From Macrobrachium rosenbergii (Eukaryota > Arthropoda > Malacostraca > Decapoda > Palaemonidae), in assembly GCF_040412425.1 (NCBI RefSeq), contig NC_089743.1:88253471-88317470 (forward strand): a stretch of 64,000 bases of DNA, given 5' to 3'. Numbering within the stretch: the first letter of the stretch is position 1; each line of letters opens with the position of its first letter. Shown in pieces: positions 11,335 to 21,049 of this stretch. A program made the position numbers and the translations under genes. The notes beneath the pieces are model-generated. The model had not been told where the DNA came from. It searched no databases and worked only from the letters and a program-made list of their open reading frames with translations.

Positions 11335-11369
11335 CTGGAGAATGACAGAAGAGTCTGTCGAAACGCGTC
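11335..11369 (+). ncRNA. possible degenerate hammerhead ribozyme in the Penelope terminal region
   Basis: The order is CTGGAGA (consensus CUGANGA, one mismatch), a 6-bp stem II GACAGA/TCTGTC with AGAG loop, GAAAC, and a minimal stem III ending GCGTC. Penelope-like elements are known to carry minimal type I hammerheads with a very short stem III in their terminal repeats. Stem I does not pair well here, so this copy is probably inactive. Confidence 0.4.
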
Positions 11370-11560
11370 GCGGCAACAATTGTATAGAACTAACTGTATA
11401 GAATATATAAAGAAGCAGAATCCAGATTTTGACTTTTCCCCCATGAAATGACAAATATAGGCGAGCTGTTAGCACGCACCTCCACTGAAGAGAAGTCCGC
11501 AATAAGGAAAATAGAAAAAGTCTTCTACAAAATAAATGCAGCTGAAGCAGCAATAATAAT

Positions 11561-12429
11561 AATAATAATGACTGAGCAAAACTTTCATAACCTGCCCCAG
11601 TTTTTAATTTTTCGTTGTGTATATTTCTATCCCTATTTTTTATTCATATACTTATTTTTTGTTTGTATATCTATTGCCTATTGCCTATCTATTGCGTGTC
11701 TATCAGTTTTAACAAATACACACGTCAACTTACATTCAACTTACATTCCCTGGGATGACATGTCCCTAAGCACATTCCCATAGGTTGAAGCCACTACAGA
11801 CCTAATCTCAGTCTCCCCCCCTCCTCCCCTCATTTTTTTTTTTGTATTTTGCCGAATATCAAATGGACTTAGTTCCTTTTCTCAAGATGCAGTGCGTTGT
11901 AGAAGTGATGGGGTTCAAAAGACATTAATTAAATTAGTCTTCAAAGGGAGGCAGCCACCTCCCATCCTATGTCTAACAGATGTATAAACAAAGCTGAATG
12001 AGCTGTGCCGGAACATGCTAGCAGATTCACCATACCTAATGTCAAGGTCTGCCCCTAAGGACCTCGTTCTTTCAGTGACATGGGTTGGAGGATGACCAAA
12101 TGTAGTGTATTCAAGCTGTTGTCGAATTTCTCCATTTCTGTTGTATAGTTGTCTCATTTTATCTTCCTATTCTTCAAAGAGTAATGTACTCGTCTCCCCA
12201 TTCTTTAAAATTCAGTCAAGTACCACAACTCGTGAATGCAGCTATTAAAAAAAATTCATGTGCTCGGATTATTTCTTTCATGACGGGTGGTTCTTAACCT
12301 GAACTGGAGTTAATGAATGCACACCTGTGCTGCTTGAACCTGCTTCAACAAATGAGTTTTTTTCATGTGGATGGTTTTTTTATGGTATTTCTATGAAAAT
12401 TATAGTGGTAAATTAATCCGTTCGGTGGT
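11561..12429. other. no recognised feature
   Basis: T-rich; possible worn element sequence at both ends. Confidence 0.5.
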
Positions 12430-13220
12430 TGGTTAGTTCTGTCAATTGAAGCTTGTCAGGCACTTAATATTCCAGATGCTATGTTAGATCCTGATCCCAA
12501 GAGGAAGTTAAAGGAAATGCTAATGACTATTTCAATAAGATATGCCCTTAGAAAGGTCATCAAATTCAGAACGAATGACCAGCCATGGTTTGATGATAAT
12601 GTATTCGAGTTTACCATGACAAACAAACCAAATTCAACACATGGAGACGAAATCGTTCAAATGTAAATTAAACTATGCTTGTTGAGTGTTGCCGTGCTGC
12701 TAACAGAACTTTCCTTGAAGAGGAAATTTCAAGGAATTACTCAGCCTCATCTGTGATCTTGTTCGCCTTCCATTGTACCACTATTAGCAGATGATGGTAG
12801 ATTGGTTACTGGCTCTAAGGAAAAGGCTGAACTGCTTTATCGAGCATTTGAAGTTAAGCAATCATCTGAGGGTGTCCCTCTCCCCGATACTTGTCATCCT
12901 GAACCTGTTCTTACAAAATTTTTATTTTGCTCTAGGGATGTTAAGAAAATTGTTGGTAATCTTGATATCCGGGGTGGAGAAGATCCTGATGGTTTCTTCC
13001 CTTTGTTTTATAAAAAAAAAAGTTTTTAGTGTGTTGTCTCCCAGAATTAGTAGATACTACAGATTTTTATGTCTTTGCGGATGAGCACAAGCTAATTAAT
13101 ACAGTGCCTGTTCCAAAAAGTGGCATATCTGCAGACTGCACTAATTGAAGGCTAATTTTTATTCTCCCTGTGCTCTCCAGAGTTGTAGAAAAACTTATTT
13201 TTAAGCCACTGTAAAAGTAT

Positions 13221-13646
13221 GTGGAATCCATAGGATTGTTAGCAGACAGTCAACATGCAAATAGGAAGCCGTTAGGTACCTGCGATGCTCTTTTAGACTT
13301 GACATGCCATGTGCAAGAGAACGCTGGTAAGGGTTTTGAATGCAGAGCAATTCAAATAGATTTTAGTGCTGCTTTCGATTTAGTAAATTACAAGGCACTT
13401 ACTTATAAACTTCAGAATCTTGGAGTATCCACCCACTCCAAGACCTATTGTGTCTGGCGTGGCCTGGAAAACAAGATTGTTCAGCATGCCGATGATGCAA
13501 CACTTGAGGGCGTAGTAAAGTCTCTACTTATGAGAAATGATGCTGCCCTCAGCTTCAGTCGGGACGTGAACCGGATCAGTGAATGGTGTGGTCGGTGGGG
13601 TATAAAGCTGAACTCCAGTAAAACGAAAACACTATTGATTAGCTGA
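13221..13646 (+). pseudogene. LINE reverse transcriptase palm fragment with internal deletion
   Basis: An open frame of 141 codons. It reads SQHANRKPLGTCDALLDL, IQIDFSAAFDLVNYKAL (motif A) and, about 26 residues later, VQHADDATLEGVV (motif C, His for Tyr in YADD), then GIKLNSSKTKTLLIS. The segment between motifs A and C, including motif B, is absent, so the deletion preserved the frame but not the enzyme. It belongs to the LINE at 12430-14570. Confidence 0.88.
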
Positions 13647-13766
13647 TTTCGTACTGATTTTTCACCCCCATCCCCTTCAGGTGGATGGGACTTTGCTGAA
13701 TGGCCTGAAGGTTTAATTGTTCGAGGTGTAACTTTTGACTCACATTTTACTTTTGAGAAACAATTA

Positions 13767-14273
13767 ATGAAAGTTTCAGCAAATGCCGCACGAAAGTTAA
13801 GTATTGTTCGTAAGGCCGTTTATATTTATAACCGTTATAAAATCGATGCAATCTGTTTTAGGTCATTTATGCTTCCTTTGCTAGAATACTGTTCTCCGGT
13901 GTGGATGTCCGCTTCTGCCAGAGATTTATCTCTTTTAAATGGAGTGGTTCGTGGTGGTAGGTTTCTGTTTCCTAATATTAGCAGTTATGACTTGGACCAT
14001 CGACGGATGGTTTCGTGTTTGTCACTCTTTCTTAAGTTGTATTTCAACAGAGATCTTTCACATTCACAATTGATTCCGGGTCCCCTTTTCCTGCCGAGAG
14101 CAACCAGAATCGCTGAACAGCAGCACCAGTATGTAGTAAATGTGCCTCGCTGTCGAACTTCTCAGAGGTCCTTTTTTCCTTACACCGTTGGGCTGTGGAA
14201 CAGCCTTCCAGAGGATGTCATGCGACTGGAACTTCAGAAGTTCAAGCGAAGATGCAGTGCGTTACTGCCTTAA
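13767..14273 (+). pseudogene. LINE reverse transcriptase C-terminal region
   Basis: A 168-codon open frame with the thumb and tail features of Jockey-like reverse transcriptases: ANAARKLSIVRKA, FMLPLLEYCSPVWMSAS and the closing GLWNSLPEDVM...FKRRC. It is the best kept piece of this LINE and ends with a TAA at 14271. A frameshift separates it from the palm fragment at 13646. Confidence 0.85.
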
Positions 14274-14487
14274 TACAATTCAACTTGTATTTTAATATTT
14301 CACTTACATTTTTATTCATTTATCATTTTGTTAATTTATGTTTTTCTAATAACTGATCTTTTTTTATGTATTTCTTATTACCTTCTTTTACTTCTGTCGA
14401 ATGAACACCATATTCTTTGGAAGCTTAAATTTCAAGTCAGTAGACCCTGTGAGCTTGTTCCATATGAATAGGGTTCATCTTCTGAAT

Positions 14488-14558
<71 letters not shown>

Positions 14559-14570
14559 TAATAATAAGGT

Positions 14571-16401
14571 TGTATTTTATTGAACACTTGAAATGAAGTA
14601 TCATTAGAAATGAACAGCTAAAATTGTTGTGGATTCCGTTAATGATACTTAGCTTGCTTCACATTTTGTTTTACTCAGGCGATTCCTTTTTTAGATGATT
14701 CCTTTTGTAAGTGAATTACAAATAGTACGAAATTACAATGTTCTTGAGGTGTTCATACTCAAGTGTAGCTTCTTTTATGCTCAGCTGTCAGTGAATCTCT
14801 TTTATGAAGTCTTTTGGCTTGCCGAGGATATAAATCTCGTCTTATAAAAGAGGGCACTTTCAATTTAACGCCCACATTGATTCAGTGCCGTTCATTAGAG
14901 GCTTTTCATCCCCCTCAAAAGCGAGGAACTGCGTAGTTTGCAATGCTGTCTTTCAGAATGTCCCTGTTGTTCGGTGCTATTCAGTTCTATATCAACATTT
15001 GCAGGTTACTTCCGTAATTGTTACTGCAAAATTTTAATTTTTTTAAGTTATGAAGTCGGCTGCATATCACATCTGGTGAAACAAAAATTAAAGTTGAGTT
15101 TTCTTCAAAACTACTTTGAATGATACTTTCTTGGGAATTGTTAACTAAGCGGGAAAATAAATTTGGATAAAAGGGACTGGAGCCTCAAAATTGATGGAAA
15201 ATCTTTTATCATTTGATGTTTCAGAGTGGTCGTTCATTAAATTGGTGAATTATAACATTATTTTGAAGAGATTTGTGATTTGAATCCCTTGGTAATGGAT
15301 CATTTATAGAAAAGTATACTTTCACATATCTTCAATATGCAATGCTTAAGGCATCCTTTTTTCTCACCAAGATTAAAGATGATATAAGCGCTTTAAAGTA
15401 AAAGATGAAAATAAATGATGTAGTTGTTTTCAGCTTAGAATCTTAGGACTTCCTGGTACGTAGATAAACAGTAACTCCTTTTGCAAGGGGCTTTGTCAGC
15501 CTATTATTAAAGGGCAGCTACAATTTTCTAGTGAGATTTTGCAATTTTAAGGTTTTTGTACTGCAAAATGTACGATATATTTGACTGCGTTAGTTTCTAT
15601 TTTGTTTGCGTTTTTGCAAGCAGTTGCCAGTGTCTGCTACAGCAGCGCATGTTATAGTTATGTGTAAGTGGGGCATCAGTCCATGAAATTGAAAAATAAA
15701 CAGCTAATGAAATTTTTTTTAATATCGAGAAAGTTCTTGTATATCTCTTTGATGTATTTGAAATTGAGCCGAAACCAGCTGAAGCAGTAAATCAGATTTT
15801 TGGTTTTTCAGTTTTTTAGTGAATAGAATATACGCCGCGAACAACACGTAAACATTGAACAAAGCATAGCAAATGTACCCAGTTGATAAACTGTACCTAA
15901 CGGGTACATTATGTCTATTATGAACTCGCGATGTGTTTTTCCATTGGGTACATTTTGTTCATCGGTCAGATTTTGACTAGAGACATTTTGTTTGCTCATT
16001 GCATTTGATACGTTTTGTATATCGGGTACATTTGTCAACTGGTTATTATCCGTTATGTTTCTCATCAAGGACCGTAGACTAAAAAAAAGGAACACTGTAG
16101 ACAGAACTTACCATGCATTCGAACAAGTTCAGTGATGCCTACCAGTTTATAAGAATTAGTGGATTCCGACTCAGTTTCTGATATAACAGTAGATATACTT
16201 ACTTACACTTTCCATGTAGCAAGCAATTTTACTTGCTTTGCTTTAGTTTGTTTTTGCTTATATACGGCGATAGGATGCGTTTCCGCAGGAGACGTTGCTC
16301 TCAGTCCAAATTTTTGCATCCAGTGTTCCAGTATAAATTTTAAGGTGTATGTAGGTACGCATTTTTCATGGATTCCATTGCCTCATTTATTTTTTCATAT
16401 G
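14571..16401. other. no recognised feature
   Basis: A 95-codon minus frame at 15808-16095 has a loose QNV-type periodicity but no known domain. Confidence 0.5.
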
Positions 16402-16448
<47 letters not shown>

Positions 16449-16482
16449 TAATATATATATAATATATATATTATATATACTA
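16402..16482. repeat. (TA)n array
   Basis: TA repeats interrupted by GTACATA. Confidence 0.97.
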
Positions 16483-17023
16483 CTAGTTACTTTTCACCAG
16501 ATATGTATATAATTGCATCAAGTACAGTGCCCTTTTAATTTCTCCACACTTTTCTGGATAAGCTTGTTGTCAACTACTACCAAAAAGTGTGAAGAAATCG
16601 AGAAGTTAAGAGGGCATTGTGGGTATTACGATTACATCCATGTCATTTTTTATTTGGATTTTCATAAAGAGTATGTGCTTGTACTTTGTCACAATCGTTT
16701 AATTTTACTGTTAACGTCTTGTATGATAGAGAAATGTTTATTATTAAAGATAATTAATGGTTCAACATTCAGGTAAGTCAGAGCAATTCTTTCATAAGTC
16801 TGAATCCTTATTATTTCACTTGACTTCTGGTAAAGGGATATTATTATCTGTGACATTGGCTGTTCTAGTGGAGAAACTGCCAAAGAAGAAAAGAAGATCC
16901 ATAAAAAACTTATTTCAAATCAGCGGCCTCCCCTGCTGTCCACACGCTTTGATGTGCGGCTGAGGTCGAAGTCAAAACATATTCCAACTTTAAAACCATT
17001 TTCTGTTCATCTTGACACGAAAC

Positions 17024-17024
<1 letters not shown>
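16483..17024. other. weak inverted repeat, otherwise nothing
   Basis: GTGCCCTTTTAATTTCT...CACACTTTT (16528-16555) faces AAAAGTGTGAAGAAAT...AGAGGGCAT (16581-16617), a loose hairpin. Confidence 0.5.
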
Positions 17025-17086
<62 letters not shown>

Positions 17087-17098
17087 ATGCTGAGTCAG

Positions 17099-17148
<50 letters not shown>

Positions 17149-17149
17149 C

Positions 17150-17182
<33 letters not shown>
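17025..17182. repeat. (TTA)n and (TAA)n arrays facing each other
   Basis: (TTA)n at 17025-17085 and (TAA)n at 17100-17181 are separated by about 15 nt, so they form a long imperfect hairpin. The poly-Asn and poly-Tyr frames over them are artefacts. Confidence 0.95.
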
Positions 17183-17494
17183 TTTGCCAACAAGAACAAT
17201 ACCGTTGGTAACAAAAAGAATAAAATAACAGTAGAACTAGAAAAATATCACCAAGTGGAATTTCAGTAATGATATCGCACAAGATTTATTTGTGCCGAAA
17301 TCTAGGGCTTTCAAGGATTGGAAATGATACATCTGACAGGTGCCGGGCGACGATAAAGAGAAGAGGAGAGCTAGACCAAGAAGATATTTGGCATAGCCTT
17401 AGGAAGAGCCACAGTGGAGTTGAGTAGGAGGTTAGATACAAAGGAGGTGAAAAGGATATTCACAGAATATTAAACTCAAGGGGGGCAAAGATAA

Positions 17495-17905
17495 GACCAG
17501 GGTCAGCCAGGGTTCACCATGGATACATCTTGCCAACTAAGATCAGGGTCAGTCAGGGTTCACCAAGGATACATCTTGCGAATTAAGATCAGGGTCAGTC
17601 AGGGTTCACCAAGGATACATCTTGCCAACTAAGATCAGGGTCAGTCAGGGTTTCTGAAGGATACATCTTGCCAATTAAAATCAGGGTCAGTCAGGGTTCA
17701 CCAAGGATACATCTTGCCAACTAAGATCAGGGTCAGTCAGGGGTTCACCAAGGATACATCTTGCCAATTAAAATCAGGGTCAGTCAGGGTTCACCAAGGA
17801 TACATCTTGCCAACTAAGATCAGGGTCAGTCAGGGTTCACCAAGGATACATCTTGCCAACTAAGATCAGGGTCAGTCAGGGTTCACCAAGGATACACCTT
17901 GCCTA
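17495..17905 (+). repeat. 46-bp minisatellite, about nine copies
   Basis: Unit GATCAGGGTCAGTCAGGGTT followed by CACCAAGGATACATCTTGCC and AACTAA. The period of 46 is not a multiple of three, so it does not encode a repeat protein. Variants AACTAA and AATTAA alternate through the first seven units. Confidence 0.95.
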
Positions 17906-17989
17906 AGGATGTTGGCATAAAACGAAGATGGTTGGGTTGTTGTAAGGATATTTTAAACTAATAATGAAAGAGGCCAACTTGGGGATCTT

Positions 17990-18500
17990 GGGACAGTGGA
18001 GGGGCCAGCAATGAAGTGAGTTCGTTATGCTTGTCATAAAATGCACTACAACGACAAACATCCTCTGCCCTCATCTTTACATGACCCGGCTATTTTTGCT
18101 CGCAACACTAGGCAAGCTGCTGCTGCAGACAGAGCGTTGTTTGGCTACAACTAAAATGTGGAATAGTTTGCCAAGTGCAGTTGTGGAATCTTCTGATCTC
18201 CGAATGTTTAAGCGAGGAGGAGGAAATTCATTCCTACTTTCTGAAGATTTCTCCTGAATTCAGGCGTATCGGTTCTATTTTCTCTTCTCTCATAGTTTAT
18301 TTAATTATTTATTACTTTTCCTATAACTTGTCTGTCTCTGCAGGCTTTCCCTTTGGAGCTTTCCTGGGTTTGTTTGTTAATTTTGTCCATAAGGAGTTTC
18401 AGCTGAAGATTTTAAGAAGGAAAGAAAGATACCATTTACCTGCTAGTGATCAGTATTTCAAGCAAAGAAGAAGAAGCGAGTTAAAACTGCTATAATAGTT
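17990..18500 (+). mobile_element. LINE reverse transcriptase C-terminus and 3' UTR fragment
   Basis: The frame 18027-18257 ends with ATTKMWNSLPSAVVESSDLRMFK, the WNSLP...FKR signature at the end of Jockey-like reverse transcriptases, followed by a TA-rich 3' UTR and a GAAGAAGAAG tail near 18467. It is a 5'-truncated insertion of a family related to, but not identical with, the one at 12430. Confidence 0.7.
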
Positions 18501-18806
18501 TCATAATAAAACATATGAAAAAATTTCTGCAAGAGCAACTTTTTTGAGCAACAGAGGCAGCAGTATGACGTATATGCTTCTTAAAAGTGCATTTTGAAAC
18601 CGTACTGTTCTATTGTAAATCAGGAGGCATTAACTGGATTAACTATCATACTTAGCGTTAGAATGATTGAGCCACAAAGCTTACTCCACTCAAGAATACA
18701 TGTCAGATCTCTATTCAAGGATTCTGCAACAACTGGAACAACAACCAGAAAAGTAGCATTTTCGGCCTATGCAATCAGTTTGTTCTCCAGACCTTGCCAT
18801 ATATCA

Positions 18807-19136
18807 CTAATATTGATAATAGCAAAGGTCCAACAATACTACCTGGAAGAACACCTGAAATGACATTACTGAAGTTACCGTTCTGGCCATCATGCAGACT
18901 CCTTGGGATCTCTCTGTTAAAAATTCATTTAAAATATTCATAAAAGATTCACCCGTTCCCAGTAACCATAGCTTATAAATAGGTACTTCGTGATTCACGC
19001 AGTCAAAGGCTGCACTAAAATCAGGACAGGCCATGCATTCCTCTACCTTTATCAAGATGGTAGATATTAAGAGTGCATCACAAGTACCAAGGCTTTTGTG
19101 AAACCCAAAATGTAAAGCTGGTAGCAGCTTATTATT
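18807..19136 (-). mobile_element. LINE reverse transcriptase motif A fragment
   Basis: The minus strand reads LHFGFHKSLGTCDALL, then DFSAAFDCVNHEVPIYKL (motif A with its catalytic Asp), then NEFLTERSQGVC. It is cut off before motif C. A LINE fragment in opposite orientation to its neighbour at 17990. Confidence 0.8.
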
Positions 19137-19137
19137 C

Positions 19138-19690
19138 TTAACAAACTTTCAAAGACATTATGAGAGCAGAGCAGCTCAGGTTTCTCATCAAGTTTTGCAA
19201 TGACTGCTGAAATTCCTTTCTTCCTTCCTTGGAATGATCCAGAGCTTTGCCATAAGTCTTCCTGTTAGAAAGCCCATGCTGAATCTTTAACTGAAACAGC
19301 CAGCCTTTGGACACCTTAAAGTCTGCAACCCCATGCAGGCTTACAAGCTTTGTAGCTGCAGCTTTCAACTCTACACCATGCACATGCACGCTGGCCACAT
19401 TTTGCTAACGAAACCAGATGAAGGTTGATCATTTAACCTAGTCATGACAGGATTTTGCCATCACCTTGTGGGCCTGGCTTCTTGACATCTTATCCCTAAA
19501 GTCTATTGAGTACTTCTTCAGCTTGTCCTTGGCGTTCTTGATATTCTGCAAGATTTACTGGACAATGCTCTATGCAATGTACGTCCCATGGGCCAGCCTG
19601 CCTTGATTCTCCTTTCTTCTGCAATGTTAACATCTTCCTCTCCCTTTTAGGATAAACTGGGGCCATGCAAAAAATACACAGTATCACAGA
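19138..19690 (-). pseudogene. pogo/Tigger-type transposase N-terminal region (CENP-B HTH)
   Basis: The minus strand gives KRERKMLTLQKKGE near 19640 (start of the first HTH) and, after a frame break, SVHVHGVELKAAATKL and GVADFKVSKGWLFQLKIQHGL, the CENP-B/Tc5-type second HTH with its GWL..F..+HG signature. This region binds the element's terminal repeats in pogo/Tigger transposons. The DDE nuclease domain is missing, and a LINE fragment abuts on the downstream side. Confidence 0.75.
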
Positions 19691-20272
19691 GCAATAATAG
19701 CCCTGGCAATGATGCAGGTTTTACAACAAAAGCAACAGAATGAAGGGAAAGCATCGTGATACACAGCACCTGCTGAAATCATGAATACTGGAAACTGAAG
19801 TGGAACTGGAAAAAGAAGCGAGCTTTGCTACCAAGTGCATTAATGCTCTTTGTGTCTAGCCAAATAGAGAAAGAAATTTTCATGATGATGTCATGACTCA
19901 TACGCAAATAGCCATCCAAAAACAAAAAACCCCAATGACATGTAATGAAGTATCCATTTCTGCCAGTAGTAGGAAAGTTTATAAAAAAAAAAGTGCTTAC
20001 CCACCCATGCATTTTCTATCATATGCTGTTGAATTGATGATGTATCTGTGTCAGCCAAGTAAAAGTGATAAACAAAATGACATGTGATGACATATCAAGT
20101 GATGTCATGCTATTAAACCAGTAACAATCACAAAAGCTCTCAAGGAGTCGAACACCACCTTCCCCTCCTAACATGTCCCACACAGGCTTCCCACCCCTTC
20201 CCCTGCCCCAGAAACTCATTCCCCCAGCTTGCCTGTTTCTGTGTACTTATGCCTTTGAGTTGCGGTACTAAA
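19691..20272. other. no recognised feature
   Basis: ATGACATGT-type phrases recur near 19880-20105, but no element can be delimited. Confidence 0.5.
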
Positions 20273-20418
20273 GCTGCGTTCACATGATCGAACTTTGTTC
20301 GATGTTTCGTCAGAACTAGAGAAATAGCCGGCAAAGTGACTTGTAGCGGGCAAAGTTCTGCCCGCTGTTTCTCTGCTTATGACGTCACATCGAACACGTT
20401 CGATCGCTTGGATGCAGC
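20273..20418. mobile_element. 146-bp MITE with imperfect terminal inverted repeats
   Basis: Begins GCTGCGTTCACATGATCGAAC and ends with the reverse complement GTTCGATCGCTTGGATGCAGC. The arms extend about 50 bp through TGTTCGATGT and GTCA. It is non-coding, and I did not fix a target-site duplication. The family is unknown. Confidence 0.75.
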
Positions 20419-20494
20419 CCCAACACTCATTTCTCTGCCTGTTTATGCCCGTGCATCGTTGACAACCATCGGAGCACGGTTATTCCTATGAATT

Positions 20495-20496
<2 letters not shown>

Positions 20497-20552
<56 letters not shown>
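20497..20552 (+). repeat. (CA)n array
   Basis: About 28 CA units. Confidence 0.98.
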
Positions 20553-20555
<3 letters not shown>

Positions 20556-20880
20556 TATTGTGGTGCTGGGGACCATGCAGATTGTGTTGAGTGGCAGAAG
20601 TAGAATACAGATAATTGAGGGATTACTGTACCAATGTTAGTAATGGAAGAATAGCTCAAATAATGGGTAAACCAGAAGTACATAAAACTGATTACTCATG
20701 CACAGTATATCTAGAACAAAAATATGGAGAATCTCAAATTGAATTCATAAAAATAGTTAAAAATGCATGAATGGATATGAATTTCTAAAAAAAAAAAAAA
20801 AAACCATTACAGTAAAAAATACAAATACATTGAAGGAAAGCAGAAATTGCTGGAATGTAAACAAACTCCAAACTGGATAT

Positions 20881-20973
20881 GTTTAGGTGAAGTATAGTAA
20901 TTGTTAACAGAGTATAATCCTATGTGTTTAGGTGAAGTATAGCAATTGTTAACAGAGTATAATCGTATGTGTT
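20881..20973 (+). repeat. 45-bp tandem duplication
   Basis: GTTTAGGTGAAGTATAG recurs 45 bp later with only two changes across the unit. Confidence 0.9.
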
Positions 20974-21049
20974 TGTGTTCAGCACAGTGGACAATATGAC
21001 AAACAAAAATACCCAGTCAGTCCATGAGAACTGACAATGCACTTGGAAC

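Larger units (their letters stand above)
10360..11560 (+). mobile_element. Penelope-like retroelement 3' end with inverted copy and start of a tandem copy
   Basis: The plus-strand copy (from about 10530) encodes the GIY-YIG endonuclease end of a Penelope-like element. It is followed by an untranslated tail with a hammerhead-like motif, then a new short frame at 11448 (NIGELLARTSTEEKSAIRKI) that resembles the N-terminal helix region of a Penelope ORF, cut off by an (AAT) run at 11551. That order (3' end, terminal repeat, 5' start) suggests head-to-tail copies, which are common in this class. A minus-strand partial copy (10360-10507) makes a foldback with the plus copy. Confidence 0.7.
12430..14570 (+). 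mobile_element. Jockey-like non-LTR retrotransposon, 5'-truncated and internally deleted
   Basis: Fragments read in order: a pre-RT linker (NDQPWFDDNVFEF near 12570-12610), LLADDGRLVTGSKEKAELL, RDVKKIVGNLDIRGGEDPDG, the RT palm and an RT C-terminal region. A 3' UTR follows, and the element ends in an (AAT)n tail at 14489-14567. Frames change at least five times. Its 3' UTR (GCTTGTTCCATATGAATAGG just before the tail) is the kind seen on multi-copy decapod LINEs, which is recollection and not a search result. Confidence 0.85.

Noticed and set aside
15808..16095. 95-codon minus-strand frame with recurring QNV phrases
   Set aside because: The periodicity is loose and the DNA repeats are weak; no domain, start context or splice support.
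16757..16963. Basic frame around GETAKEEKKIHKKL
   Set aside because: I considered a transposase linker but could name no domain, and no companion motifs occur nearby.
17007..17282. Poly-Asn / poly-Tyr open frames
   Set aside because: Translation of (AAT)n and (ATT)n arrays; no flanking coding signal.
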